NCBI RefSeq assembly: GCF_000745265.1 | Contig: NZ_JQNN01000001.1 | Coordinates: forward strand, 2,232,001-2,296,000 | Direction of reading: 5' to 3' | From: Massilia sp. 9096 | GTDB taxonomy: Bacteria; Pseudomonadota; Gammaproteobacteria; Burkholderiales; Burkholderiaceae_D | Length of the DNA stretch: 64,000 nucleotides | Shown here: positions 1 through 8,902 of the stretch, piece by piece | Numbering within the stretch: position 1 is the first letter of the stretch | Layout of the letters: each line of letters begins with the position of its first letter | Made by a program: the position numbers and the translations under genes | The notes under the pieces: model-generated | Databases searched by the model: none | The model's input: only the letters and a program-made list of their open reading frames with translations | Told to the model about the DNA's origin: nothing

Positions 1-1
1 C

Positions 2-292
2 GACCTGGTCACCTTCGACGACGAAGACCGCTTCGACTGGGCGGCCCTGCCCCCGGACGGCCGCCTGACGATCCTGGCATCGACCAGCCGCATGCGCTAC
101 GGCGCGCACGCGCGTTCGAACTGGACGCCCGACCTGCACCTGGCGCTGTGGAACCCCTACCAGGCGCTCGATTTCAACACGCCCGCCCTGCTCACCTACG
201 GCTTCGCGCCGCCCGCGCTGGACGCCGTCGGCGCCTGGCTGGCCGGCGAGATCGAGGCCGCAGGCCGCATCCCCGTGCCCGGGTTCGACTGA
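2..292 (+). CDS. Glycoside hydrolase family 3-like enzyme, C-terminal end (partial)
   Basis: The reading frame is open from the window edge and ends at the TGA at 290-292; about 96 C-terminal residues are visible. The motif LWNPYQALD followed by LLTYGF and a closing GRIPVP resembles the C-terminal domain of GH3 beta-N-acetylhexosaminidases of the long NagZ type. In that family the enzyme releases GlcNAc from chitooligosaccharides or muropeptides. The next gene, 16 bp downstream on the same strand, is an AmpG-like importer, and chitinases follow, which fits this role. The catalytic domain lies outside the window, so the family call rests on the tail and context only. Confidence 0.55.
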   Translation, partial: DLVTFDDEDRFDWAALPPDGRLTILASTSRMRYGAHARSNWTPDLHLALWNPYQALDFNTPALLTYGFAPPALDAVGAWLAGEIEAAGRIPVPGFD

Positions 293-308
293 GGAGTTCA
301 TCATCGAC

Positions 309-1637
309 ATGCACACGCCGACGCTTGCACCCGCGGCCACGCGGCCCGCCACCCGGCGCAGCCCGCTGGCCTGGGTGCCCAGCCTGTATTTCGCCCAGGG
401 CCTGCCGTTCTATGCGGTCGCGATCGTCGCCGGCCAGATGTTCAAGAGCATGGGCGTGGCCAACGACGACATCGCCCACTGGACCGCGGCCATCATGTCG
501 GCCTGGATCTTCAAGCCGCTATGGAGCCCCTTCCTCGAACTGGCTTCGAGCAAGAAGCTGGTGGTGGTGAGCTTCCAGCTGATCGGCGGCGCCTGCCTGG
601 GCCTGGTCGCGGCGGCGCTGCACCTGCCGTTCTGGTTCGGCGCCTGCGTGGCGATGCTGACCCTGGTCGCGATCTGCTCGGCCACGCACGACGTGGCCTG
701 CGACGGCCTGTACATCGCCAGCCTGGACGAAACCGGGCAGGCGCGTTACGCCGGCTGGACCGGCACCTTCTTCAACGCCGGCCGCTTCATCTCGGCCGGC
801 GGCCTGCTGCTGCTGGCCGGCTACCTGGAAAAGACGGTGGGCGCGGTGTCGGCCTGGACCATCGTGTTTTGCATCGTCGCCGCGATGCTGGTCGGCCTGG
901 GCCTGTACAACAGCTGGGCGCTGCCGCTGGCGCCGAACACGCTGGCGCTCGGCCATGATGCCGGCGCCATCGCACGCACGCTGTGGCAAGTCATCGTCGA
1001 TTATTTCCGGAAGCCCGGCATCTGGGTCTCGATCGTCTTCATCATCCTGTTCCGTGCCTGCGAGGCCCAGGTGCAGACCATCGGCCCGCTGTTCCTGCGC
1101 GAGGCGCGCAACCTGGGCGGCCTGGGCCTGTCGACTTCGGAAGTGGGCGCGGTATACGGCACCGTCGGCACGGTCGCCTTCATCGTCGGCAGCATCGCGG
1201 GCGGCTACTTCACCGCCAGGCTGGGCCTGAAACGCGCGATGCTGGCGCTGATCCTGGCGGTCAACCTGCCGAATGCCGTGTTCTGGTATCTGTCGATGAC
1301 CCAGCCGACCGACCTGACGGTCATCGGCGCCGGCCTGTGCATGGAGATGTTCGGCTACGGCTTCGGCTTCGTGGGCCTGATTTTATACATGATGCAGGTG
1401 GTCGCGCCGGGCAAGTACCAGACCGCGCACTACGCCTTCTCGACCGGCATCATGCAGCTGGGCTTCTCGCTGTTCAAGTACGTCAGCGGCGACATCCAGC
1501 TGGCGCTGGGCTACCGCCACTTCTTCCTGTGGGTGATGCTGGCGGCGATCCCGGTGGCGGTGCTGTCACAGGTCATTCCGATGCAGGCGCGCCGCGCGCT
1601 CGACGACGGCGCGGACGCCCCGCGCGCGGACGCGTAA
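309..1637 (+). CDS. AmpG-like MFS transporter (PAT family)
   Basis: A 442-residue inner-membrane protein with about 12 hydrophobic segments. The N-terminal block (SLYFAQGLPFYAVAIVAGQM, residues 26-45) and the THDVACDGLYI stretch (about residue 120-135) are typical of the AmpG/PAT branch of the major facilitator superfamily, which imports anhydromuropeptides or acetyl-CoA-type substrates by proton symport. A GAGGAG ribosome site lies at 291-296. It starts 16 bp after the GH3-like gene and is probably co-transcribed with it. Beside chitinases it more likely imports chitin-derived GlcNAc oligosaccharides or anhydro-sugars than serving beta-lactamase induction; that substrate is inference. It converges with the GH18 gene, ending 7 bp away. 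Confidence 0.8.
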   Translation: MHTPTLAPAATRPATRRSPLAWVPSLYFAQGLPFYAVAIVAGQMFKSMGVANDDIAHWTAAIMSAWIFKPLWSPFLELASSKKLVVVSFQLIGGACLGLVAAALHLPFWFGACVAMLTLVAICSATHDVACDGLYIASLDETGQARYAGWTGTFFNAGRFISAGGLLLLAGYLEKTVGAVSAWTIVFCIVAAMLVGLGLYNSWALPLAPNTLALGHDAGAIARTLWQVIVDYFRKPGIWVSIVFIILFRACEAQVQTIGPLFLREARNLGGLGLSTSEVGAVYGTVGTVAFIVGSIAGGYFTARLGLKRAMLALILAVNLPNAVFWYLSMTQPTDLTVIGAGLCMEMFGYGFGFVGLILYMMQVVAPGKYQTAHYAFSTGIMQLGFSLFKYVSGDIQLALGYRHFFLWVMLAAIPVAVLSQVIPMQARRALDDGADAPRADA

Positions 1638-1644
1638 AAAACCG

Positions 1645-2583
1645 CTAGCGCTCCTGCGACAGGATGGCCTCGAACGCGCCGGCGGCGGCATCGACGCCGC
1701 TGCACGAATCGCTGGCGGCGCTCACTGGTTTGCCGCAGGGTTTGTCGCGCCCCAGCGACCAGTAATGCACCCCGGCCAGCTTCAAGGTACGGGCGCCTTC
1801 GATCATGGTGCGCGCATCCGCGACCGAAAACACGTTCGAGACCACGTCGTTCATGCCGATCATCGCCGTCAGCGCGATGCGCTCGTACGGGATGCCGTAT
1901 TTGGCGTGCACGTTGCGCGCCGCCTGCAGGCTCGACGCCCCCATGTCGCACACGCCATCCGTCACCACGCAGGCTTTCGGCGAAGCCGGCCCGTAGTCCA
2001 TCACCATCAGGTTGAACACGGCATCCCGCACGCCGTGGCGCTCGATGGCGGCGAGGATGCTTTCGCCCAGCGGGTTCAGGCTGTCCCGGCTGCCGTCGCT
2101 GGCAGCGTGGGTCGCGACCGTGAAGCTGTAGCGCAGCTTGGGATGGCGTTTCTGCGCGTCCTTGATGGCGGCCATCAGCGCATCGACCTGGGCCGGGGTC
2201 TGCTTGTCCTCGATGTCGAAATCGACGCCGACCAGCTGGGGCGAATCGTAGCGCTGCAGGAAGCGCTCCATGCCGGCGCTGCTGGCGCAGATGAACATGT
2301 GTTCGGCGCCGCCGGTCGAGACGATGTAGGGCCGCCCGGCTTTCGCGAACGCCGCCACGTTCCTGGCCACCTCCTCGGCGCTGCGGTCGAACCAGACCTC
2401 GTCGCCGCATTCACCCGAGGCGAAGGCCCAGGTCAGGGTGCCGTGCGCGAGGATCCGGGCGGCGCCCTGGGTCAGCGGCAGATACTGGTAGGGACCGGCG
2501 ACGAAGGCCGGGGCGGCGTGGGCCTGCACGGCGGCGCCGAACAATCCGGCATGCAGCAATGCGGCAAGGAAGGTTTTTTTCAT
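1645..2583 (-). CDS. Secreted GH18 chitinase-like protein
   Basis: A 312-residue protein with a signal peptide (MKKTFLAALLHAGLF, cleavage after AHA near residue 24). The GH18 catalytic motif DxxDxDxE appears as VGVDFDIE around residue 120, with the final Glu as acid/base, and the conserved MVMDYG block lies near residue 190. It probably cleaves chitin or chitooligosaccharides outside the cytoplasm. No binding domain is visible, unlike its paralogue at 6856-8115. The start is the ATG at 2583, which overlaps the TGA of the upstream cupin gene (2580-3548) by four bases, so translation is likely coupled. The open frame extends much further upstream, but only this ATG gives a signal peptide. Confidence 0.88.
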   Translation of the reverse strand: MKKTFLAALLHAGLFGAAVQAHAAPAFVAGPYQYLPLTQGAARILAHGTLTWAFASGECGDEVWFDRSAEEVARNVAAFAKAGRPYIVSTGGAEHMFICASSAGMERFLQRYDSPQLVGVDFDIEDKQTPAQVDALMAAIKDAQKRHPKLRYSFTVATHAASDGSRDSLNPLGESILAAIERHGVRDAVFNLMVMDYGPASPKACVVTDGVCDMGASSLQAARNVHAKYGIPYERIALTAMIGMNDVVSNVFSVADARTMIEGARTLKLAGVHYWSLGRDKPCGKPVSAASDSCSGVDAAAGAFEAILSQER

Positions 2584-3548
2584 TGCGGTCTGACCTTGGT
2601 GAGCACACCGTGGCGGTGCGCGGGAAGATGGGCGGCCGGATCGACGCCGGCATCGAACACGTAATGGCCGAACATGGCGGCCCAGGCCTGGCGCTGCGCC
2701 GGGGGCATGGCGCGCAGCGCATCCATGGCGATGGCCAGCGCCTGCATCGGCGTGCGCTCGCCGTCCACGGCCTGCACCGCCTTCCACCAGTAGTTGACCA
2801 GGATGTTCAGCGGTCCGGTGGACTGCACGTGGTGCCACCACAGCGAGGGGATGTAGATCGCGTCGCCCGGTCCGAGCTCGGCCACCAGCGCGCCTTCCAT
2901 CGCCCGGGCGAAGCGCGGGAAGCGCGCCAGGTCGGGCGCGTTGAAATCGACCATGCTGATCGGCGTGGGCGTGGGCGCGTAGTCGAGCGGGCCGATGTAC
3001 AGGTTGCCGACCTGCTCCGGCGCGAACAGCGTGAAACGGCGCCGGCCGGCGACCACGCAGGCGATGTTTTCCGATTCGTCGAAGTGGGCCGGCGTGACGA
3101 TCGCATTGCCGATCCAGATGCGCGCCGGCGCGTCGACGATGTCGATCGCCGCGAGCCTGTTCTCGCGCCCGAAGCGCGGCAGGCACGCGCCGACGGGCGC
3201 GCTCTGCACCGCCACCGACGGCGGGTCGGCGAACTGCGAATAGCGCGCCAGCTGCTCGATCACGTGCGAGACCGGCAGCCGGCGCCGTGCGAAATTGAAG
3301 CCGTTCATGTCGGGCGCGTAGAACAGGCGCCCCCTCTCTTGCGGCGGCAGCAGCAGCGCGTCGACCGCCTGGCCGCTGTCGCAGTCCAGCAGGTAGCGGC
3401 AGATGGCCTCGGGCGACGCGCGCGCGTGCGCGACCGCCGGCCAGCCGGACACGAAGCCGCGCAGCAGCGCCGGCGCGCCGCAGCTCAGGATCTCGTCGTG
3501 CAGCAGCGCGGCGTCGACGTGGTTGTATTCGCGGATGGGTTGGCTCAT
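2580..3548 (-). CDS. JmjC/cupin_8-like putative Fe(II)/2-oxoglutarate oxygenase
   Basis: A 322-residue soluble protein of the cupin_8 (JmjC-like, FIH-type) family. The iron-ligand pattern is visible as PAHFDESEN (His-x-Asp) near residue 175 and the distal WWHHV near residue 250. Members of this family often sit beside TonB-dependent receptors and SapC or tryptophan-halogenase genes in Xanthomonas- and Caulobacter-type carbohydrate loci; their substrate is not established. It has a paralogue at 40433-41437. The start at 3548 (MSQPIREYNH) is preferred over an upstream start at 3614, whose extra 22 residues are low complexity. It overlaps the GH18 gene by four bases. Confidence 0.82.
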   Translation of the reverse strand: MSQPIREYNHVDAALLHDEILSCGAPALLRGFVSGWPAVAHARASPEAICRYLLDCDSGQAVDALLLPPQERGRLFYAPDMNGFNFARRRLPVSHVIEQLARYSQFADPPSVAVQSAPVGACLPRFGRENRLAAIDIVDAPARIWIGNAIVTPAHFDESENIACVVAGRRRFTLFAPEQVGNLYIGPLDYAPTPTPISMVDFNAPDLARFPRFARAMEGALVAELGPGDAIYIPSLWWHHVQSTGPLNILVNYWWKAVQAVDGERTPMQALAIAMDALRAMPPAQRQAWAAMFGHYVFDAGVDPAAHLPAHRHGVLTKVRPQ

Positions 3549-3632
3549 GGGCGCAAGGACAAGCACAAGGAACGACGCGCCGCCTCCGCCGGCTTGGCGG
3601 GGGCGGCGCAACAACGTATCAGGCGGCGCGCG

Positions 3633-6446
3633 TCAGTACTTGATGCGCACGCCCAGATAATACTGCGCGCCGTTGACGTAGAAGCTCCTCGGCTGGTCCT
3701 TGTTGTAGACGTAGTTCTTCAGCACCGGGTTGTTGAGGTTCTGGCCGCTGAAGGTCAGGGTCACGTACTTGGTGATGTTCCAGTTGGCCGAGGCCGACAG
3801 CTGGCCGACGGCGTCCTGGTACATCGGCGTGCCGCGGTCCTGCGCCGCCAGGTAGGACGAACGCCAGGCGTAGCCGATGCGCGCGTTGAACACGTCGTTC
3901 TCATAAAAGGCGCTGGCATTGGCGGTGACCTTGGACGCGCCCAGCATGTCGCACGGGTCCGAGCTGGTGACGGTGGTGAGCGCCGGGCAGCTGCCGAAAT
4001 TCTGCTTCGAGTCGGCCAGGGTCAGGTTGGTGTCCGCGCCGAAGCCCATGCCGATCGGCAGCTGCAGGTTGAACTCGGCGCCCTTGACGCTGGCGTCGAC
4101 GTTGATCGGCGCGGTGATCGCATAGGTCGCGAACACGCCACGTCCGGTCTGCTGCGAAGCGCGGCTGTCGATAAACACGCCGCTGGTCGTGCCGTAGCCG
4201 ACGTAGTTGCGCAGGTCCATGTAGAACAGGCCGGCCGACGCCAGCGCGCGCGGGGCGAAGTACCACTGCACGGTCGCGTCGATGTTGTTCGAGATGACCG
4301 GCTTGAGCCTGGCGTTGCCGCCGTTGCCGGTGTGGTTCTCGTCGGTCAGCGTGACGGTGCCGCCCAGCGCGCCGAAGTCCGGACGGGTCATGGTGCGCGA
4401 CACGCCCAGGCGCGCCACCACGTCCTTGTTGACGTCGAACTTCAGGTTGGCGCTCGGCAGCGCATACGTGCTGTTGTTCTCGACCGCGGTCTGCTGCACG
4501 AAACCGCCCCACGGGAAGGCCGGCAGGTTGCCGCCCGGCGGCTGGTTCGGCAGGATCTGGTAGCCGTTCGAGGTGCCCTCGGTGCGCACGATGCGCACGC
4601 CGGCGTTGCCGCTCCACATATCGCCCTCGAAGTCGCCCGACAGGTACAGCGCCTTGGTCTTTTCCGTCAGGTTGAACATGTCCGGATAGTAGGTGCGGCT
4701 GACGTCGCGGTTCGAGTGCAGGTCGCCCCAGGCGCTCAGGATGTTGGGGTCGAGCTGCCAGACGTTCTTCGGAAAATCGCCGCCCAGGTCGCTGGCGAAG
4801 TCGCCCGGATAGGTGCTGCCGTTCCAGGCCGGGTTGGTGCTGCTCGAGCCCGGATTGGTGTTGGCCCAGTTCGGGCCCTGCGACACTTCCAGGTTGCTGC
4901 GATGGTGGTCGGTGCCGCGGAAACCGAACTTGATCTGGCGTAGCGGGCCGGCTTCGAGGCGGTAGGCGGCGTCGATCTGCGCGTACTTCTCTTCGTCGAA
5001 GGTCGATGCCGGCGACGCGCCGAACACCCAGTCCAGCGGCGTGCCGGTGAAGTTGGCCGTGTTAATGCTCGGGAAGTGGACCGTGGCCGGGTTGCCCAGG
5101 CCGTTGAGCTGGTAGTTCACGCCCGAATTGTTGATGTCGCCCTCGTACACGCCCTGCGCCGGGGTGGCGCCGGTGCCGCGCGTGATGCCGGCCTTGGCGC
5201 TGAGATCCAGGTCGTTCGTCACGCGCCAGCGCCCGTCCAGGTCGAGGAACTGGGTCTTGGCGTAGGCGCCCGGGCGATTGATGTTGTCGACGATCCCGTA
5301 GCGCAGCGGCGCCGCCGCCGTGCCCGCGTTGGCCCAGGACGCCGCGGTGAGCGTGCCGTTGCGCACCGCGTACGAGTCCGGCGCGACGTCGCCGCCGATC
5401 ACGCCCGAACCGAGCATGTCGGTCATGTAGTTGCGGTTGTAGTTCGAGGCTTTCAGCAGCGAGCTGAAATAGGTCGCATCGAATGACAAGTCGCGGCTCG
5501 GCTTGAACTGCAGGTCGAGCAGGCCGCCCTTGCGCTGGCGTTCCTGCTCGAACAGCGAGGAGCCGATCAGGCGCGGGTACCAGACATTGGCCAGGTCCGG
5601 ATGGGCGGTGGCGATCTTGCTGGTCGGGGCGATCTGGGCCCACTGGAGCAGCTCCTGGCCGTCGCGGCGCAGGCTGCGCTTTTCCGAAAAGCCCTGGACC
5701 ATCACGCCGAAGGTGTTGGTCGGATCCTTCCAGTTGGCCAGCACGCTGTATTGCGGATCGTTCTTCTTGGCCAGCGTCGAGCGCACGGCCTGCGCCGAGG
5801 CTTCGAACGACAGCGGCTGGCGGAAGTCGAGCGGCTTGCGGGTGATGATGTCGACGGTGCCCGACACACCGCCTTCGATCAGGTCGGCGGTCGGGGTCTT
5901 GTGGACCACGACCTGGCCGACGATCTCGGACGGCAGCAGCGAATAGCTGGCGCTGCGGCCGACCGCGCCGCCGACCTGGTCGAGCACGAACCAGTCGCCC
6001 GAGGACAGCGCGTGGCCGTTGATGGTGGTCTGGGTCAGGCTGGGCGCGGTGCCGCGAAGGCTGACGCGGTCGTTCTCGTCGAAGCCGCCGGAACCGGCCG
6101 CCGACGAGCTGATGTTCACGCCCGGCAGGCGCTGCAGCGAGTCGGCCACGTTCTTGTCCGGCATCTTGCCGACGTCTTCGGCGGTGATCACTTCGACGTT
6201 GCTGTCGGCGTTGCGCTTGACCGCCAGCGATTGCTGCAGGGAGGCACGGATACCCGAGACGATGACGGTATTGGTCCGCGTGTCGGCGCTGGCGCTGTCG
6301 GGCACCGGGTTCTGGGTCGCATTCTGCGCCGACGCGGCGTTGGCGACGCCCAGGACCAGCAGCGCGACGGCATGGGCCGCCGGCGTCAGCCTGGTATCGG
6401 AAAGTGGTTGCTGACGCTTGCCCGCTGCTGCCTTCGGATCTTTCAT
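3633..6446 (-). CDS. TonB-dependent outer-membrane receptor, probable chitooligosaccharide uptake
   Basis: A 937-residue receptor. A signal peptide runs to about residue 40 (cleavage after ASAQ). A TonB-box-like TVIVSGIR follows near residue 60. The plug contains the VEVITAEDVGKMPDKNVADS block typical of the large carbohydrate receptors of Xanthomonas and Caulobacter. A 22-strand barrel follows and ends in an aromatic/basic terminus (GVRIKY). The start ATG at 6446 has an AAGGGGA ribosome site; the frame is open further upstream but without a leader. It lies between two GH18 chitinases and probably imports N-acetylchitooligosaccharides across the outer membrane. Candidate operators lie upstream at 6553-6762. 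Confidence 0.88.
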   Translation of the reverse strand: MKDPKAAAGKRQQPLSDTRLTPAAHAVALLVLGVANAASAQNATQNPVPDSASADTRTNTVIVSGIRASLQQSLAVKRNADSNVEVITAEDVGKMPDKNVADSLQRLPGVNISSSAAGSGGFDENDRVSLRGTAPSLTQTTINGHALSSGDWFVLDQVGGAVGRSASYSLLPSEIVGQVVVHKTPTADLIEGGVSGTVDIITRKPLDFRQPLSFEASAQAVRSTLAKKNDPQYSVLANWKDPTNTFGVMVQGFSEKRSLRRDGQELLQWAQIAPTSKIATAHPDLANVWYPRLIGSSLFEQERQRKGGLLDLQFKPSRDLSFDATYFSSLLKASNYNRNYMTDMLGSGVIGGDVAPDSYAVRNGTLTAASWANAGTAAAPLRYGIVDNINRPGAYAKTQFLDLDGRWRVTNDLDLSAKAGITRGTGATPAQGVYEGDINNSGVNYQLNGLGNPATVHFPSINTANFTGTPLDWVFGASPASTFDEEKYAQIDAAYRLEAGPLRQIKFGFRGTDHHRSNLEVSQGPNWANTNPGSSSTNPAWNGSTYPGDFASDLGGDFPKNVWQLDPNILSAWGDLHSNRDVSRTYYPDMFNLTEKTKALYLSGDFEGDMWSGNAGVRIVRTEGTSNGYQILPNQPPGGNLPAFPWGGFVQQTAVENNSTYALPSANLKFDVNKDVVARLGVSRTMTRPDFGALGGTVTLTDENHTGNGGNARLKPVISNNIDATVQWYFAPRALASAGLFYMDLRNYVGYGTTSGVFIDSRASQQTGRGVFATYAITAPINVDASVKGAEFNLQLPIGMGFGADTNLTLADSKQNFGSCPALTTVTSSDPCDMLGASKVTANASAFYENDVFNARIGYAWRSSYLAAQDRGTPMYQDAVGQLSASANWNITKYVTLTFSGQNLNNPVLKNYVYNKDQPRSFYVNGAQYYLGVRIKY

Positions 6447-6855
6447 GTGCTTCCCCTTGGTTGGCTTGTAATGACGTCTTGTGTGTGAGGTGGTGTCTGC
6501 CGCGCCGGTCACTCGTCGATAGAACCAGTACTTGTCAATATACAAGGGCTCGATACCAGATTACTACCAATTTCTTGCTTATTTTGTACGCAATCCACCT
6601 TGCATAGACCCGCGTGGAACCGTTTCCAGTAGTGGTATGCTCGAATAAGCTCATGTTATGGGCGCATAAGGGGCTGCCACTTCCCGCGGTCCAGTATTGG
6701 TATCTAGGCCATGCAGGATGGATAGTTCCAGCGGCTGTGGTAAAAGCGCAAATGGGTGGTATTGATGTTGCGTTTTGAATACGCCGCGCGCGCGCTTCAA
6801 AAGCGAAGGGCCGGCCCCGGCAGCGCAGGAACCGGCCCTCCCCCGCCGCGGCGTT
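6447..6855. promoter_or_regulatory. Intergenic region with repeated TGGTAT half-sites
   Basis: Gap of 409 bases between the TonB receptor (start at 6446) and the end of the second GH18 gene. It holds two near-identical 13-mers, CCAGTAGTGGTAT at 6626-6638 and CCAGTATTGGTAT at 6691-6703. Single half-sites lie at 6553-6558 (ATACCA) and 6757-6762 (TGGTAT). The same half-site recurs upstream of the GH18 lipoprotein gene. I infer an operator for a chitin/GlcNAc regulator not encoded in this window. No protein-coding signal is convincing here. Confidence 0.5.
6807..6839 (-). terminator. Possible terminator hairpin after the GH18 lipoprotein gene
   Basis: Inverted repeat AGGGCCGG (6807-6814) and CCGGCCCT (6832-6839), just downstream of the gene ending at 6856 on the minus strand. 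The following tract in that direction (TCGCTTTT) is only partly T-rich, so termination is plausible rather than certain. Confidence 0.35.
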
Positions 6856-8115
6856 TTACAAGCCGAGATCGGTGATGAAGCGGTTGGCGAAGCCCCAGTT
6901 GCCGGCCTGGCCATAGCTGTTGCAGGTCGGCAATGCGTAACCCGGGGCGCAGTCGGTGTCGCGGTCGAGCGACCAGTAATGGATGCCGGCCAGGCCGTTG
7001 GTCTTGGCCCAGCTGGTGATCTTGTCGGCGTCCGCCAGCGAGAAGATTTCATCGGTCGCGTCGTTCCCGCCGATCATCGGCGTCAGCTCGATGCGGTTGT
7101 ACGGCACGCCCCAGTAATTGTGCAGGCTGATCGCGGCCTGGATCGCCGATTGACCCATGTCGCATTTGCCGCTGCTGCCCAGCGTGCACACCGAACTGCC
7201 GGCGCTGCCGTAATCCATCACCATCAGGTTGATGTAGTAGTTGGTCAGCCCTGCCGCCTTGATCGCGTTCATGGTGTTCACGCCGATCGTGCCCAGGCTC
7301 TGCGCCGAATTGCCGCCCAGGGTCGCCAGCGTGAAGGAAAAGCGCAGGCCGGGATGCTTGGGTTGTGCTACTTTCACGCGCTGGATCAGGTTGTTGATCA
7401 CGTCCTGCGATTGCCCGGCTTCGATGTCGAAGTCGACGCCGCGCAGGTTGGCGCTGTTGTAGCGGCCGATGAAGGTTTCGAAACCGGCGTCCGAGCCGCA
7501 CGAGAATGAGCCGGCGGCGCCGCCGGTCGACAGGATGTAGGTCTTGCCGGCGTTGACGAAATTCTGCACGTTGGCGCCGGCCAGCGCCGCGCCCTGCACC
7601 CCGCCCCAGTTTTCGCTGCCGCACTCGCCGGTCGCGAACGCCCAGGTAACGGTGTTGAGCTTGGACGGCATCACGCTGAGCAAGGGCTGCAGGCTGCCGG
7701 TCACCTTGGTCGACAGCACATTGGTATTCCAGTTCAGGTTGACCGTGACGTCCTTGTAGGGACCGAACGAGAAGCCGGTCGGGGCCGGGGTCGGGGTCGG
7801 GGTGGGCGTCGGGGTCGGGGTCGGCGTGGGGGTAGTGCCGGTGCCGGTCAGTGCCCAGGGTCCCCATTGGTCGGCGGTGCCGGGCACGTTGCCCTGGCTC
7901 CAGTAATTGGCGGTATAGGTGTTGCCGCCGTAGGTGACGCACATGCCGGCGGTATACACCGCGCTCGAGCTCCAGCCCGGACACGAGGCGCTCGACGTGG
8001 CGAGCTGGTGCGCCGAACGCGCGCTCACGGGGTCCGGATCGTTGCCGGCGCCGCAGCCGGCCAGGGTACTGGCGATCAAGGCAGTGATAAGACCGCCCAT
8101 GTTGGGATTTCTCAT
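6856..8115 (-). CDS. GH18 chitinase lipoprotein with N-terminal chitin-binding module
   Basis: A 419-residue lipoprotein. The signal peptide ends in a lipobox (STLAGC, Cys near residue 22). A CBM5/12-like module follows (about residues 40-85; CPGW, AGMCVTYGGNTYTA, YWSQGN, QWGPW). Then come a Pro-Thr repeat linker (about residues 90-112) and a GH18 domain. The catalytic motif is RGVDFDIE, with MVMDYG further on. It probably degrades chitin at the cell surface. The start at 8115 (MRNPN) has AGGAGAG six bases upstream; an overlapping ATG at 8121 is too close to that site. The catalytic domain is clearly paralogous to the protein at 1645-2583, with the same ends of motif blocks (ASxLHNY/HAKYG, IGxND, HYWSL). 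Confidence 0.9.
   Translation of the reverse strand: MRNPNMGGLITALIASTLAGCGAGNDPDPVSARSAHQLATSSASCPGWSSSAVYTAGMCVTYGGNTYTANYWSQGNVPGTADQWGPWALTGTGTTPTPTPTPTPTPTPTPAPTGFSFGPYKDVTVNLNWNTNVLSTKVTGSLQPLLSVMPSKLNTVTWAFATGECGSENWGGVQGAALAGANVQNFVNAGKTYILSTGGAAGSFSCGSDAGFETFIGRYNSANLRGVDFDIEAGQSQDVINNLIQRVKVAQPKHPGLRFSFTLATLGGNSAQSLGTIGVNTMNAIKAAGLTNYYINLMVMDYGSAGSSVCTLGSSGKCDMGQSAIQAAISLHNYWGVPYNRIELTPMIGGNDATDEIFSLADADKITSWAKTNGLAGIHYWSLDRDTDCAPGYALPTCNSYGQAGNWGFANRFITDLGL
7780..7833 (+). repeat. G-rich repeat encoding the Pro-Thr linker (G-quadruplex motif)
   Basis: On the plus strand, runs of four G alternate with two-base spacers (GGGGTC units), giving far more than four consecutive G-tracts. 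It is the complement of the Pro-Thr linker codons of the GH18 lipoprotein. It fits the canonical G-quadruplex pattern and is prone to slippage. Confidence 0.7.
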
Positions 8116-8444
8116 TATCATCTCTCCTATTTCCGTTGAGTGTTTTCCGCAACTGGCCCCAGGACTAACGCTCATTGATCTTTATCAAAAAGTTTCGTCA
8201 AATCAAGGATTTGCGATCGCTCAGCGCGCAGCGATAGCCAGCCGGTACTTACATTCTCATTGGAAAAATAGGCGGTCAAGTGGTTTCAAGAATTGGTTTT
8301 CTTTGTAATACCAATGACCGCGGGGATGACATGCATACCTGGACGCGGCGCAAAACAAGAGCCGACGTTGCAATACCAATCCGTCGTTCAGCACGCACTG
8401 GTATGGTGGCGCGAGCGACGGGTCCAGCATCGCGTTCAAACGCT
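8116..8444. promoter_or_regulatory. Upstream region of the GH18 lipoprotein gene with candidate operators
   Basis: Gap of 329 bases. It contains ATACCA at 8308-8313 (within ATACCAATGACCG) and at 8373-8378 (within ATACCAATCCGTC). TGGTAT lies at 8399-8404. These match the half-site of the 13-mers at 6626 and 6691. The base composition is richer in A/T than the flanking genes. No gene is supported here. Confidence 0.45.
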
Positions 8445-8816
8445 TCAATCGACGGTGGTCACGTCGACACGATCCGGATAGAACGCCAGGTGGTTGGCGA
8501 TCGGGGCCACCGCGTCGTGGGGATGCTCGTAGGTCCACACCGCGTTTTCGCCGCGCGCGCCGGCCGAGGGGATGCTGAAGTAATTACAGTCGCCCTTGTA
8601 CGGGCAATAGGTGGTGTGCTGGCTGCGGATCAGCAGGTCCATCTGCACGTCCGCGCGCGGGATGTACAGCACGGCCGGGTAAGCAGCTTCCTTGAGCGAC
8701 AGCGCGTGGCGGGTGTCGGCGACGACGGTCTCGCCGAGGGTCACCATGACGCGCTTGGCGGACGGCATGACGGCGATCGGGTGATCCGGACCCGGCACTT
8801 TGACGATTTTGTCCAT
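8445..8816 (-). CDS. DUF427 family protein
   Basis: A 123-residue cytoplasmic protein of the DUF427 (PF04248) family. The family signature is visible: YPAVLYIPRADV (about residues 45-57), HTTYCPYKGDCNYFS (about 66-81), and VWTYEHPHDAVAPIANHLAFYPD (in part, about 94-115). The biochemical function of DUF427 is not established. The start ATG at 8816 has AAAGGAG upstream. The open frame extends to 9365, but that extension lies antisense-frame over the neighbouring gene and has no leader. It lies 86 bp downstream of the LexA-boxed gene and could be in the same transcript. Confidence 0.85.
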   Translation of the reverse strand: MDKIVKVPGPDHPIAVMPSAKRVMVTLGETVVADTRHALSLKEAAYPAVLYIPRADVQMDLLIRSQHTTYCPYKGDCNYFSIPSAGARGENAVWTYEHPHDAVAPIANHLAFYPDRVDVTTVD

Positions 8817-8902
8817 GCGTGGACTCCTTTCGATGATGAGCGTATCGCGATTGTGCCGCAGCGCCGCAAAACCTGCCGGACGCGCGCGCGTCCGGCGCCG
8901 GC

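Noticed and set aside
2559..4943. A 794-codon plus-strand frame
   Set aside because: It runs antisense across the cupin and TonB receptor genes with shadow-like composition.
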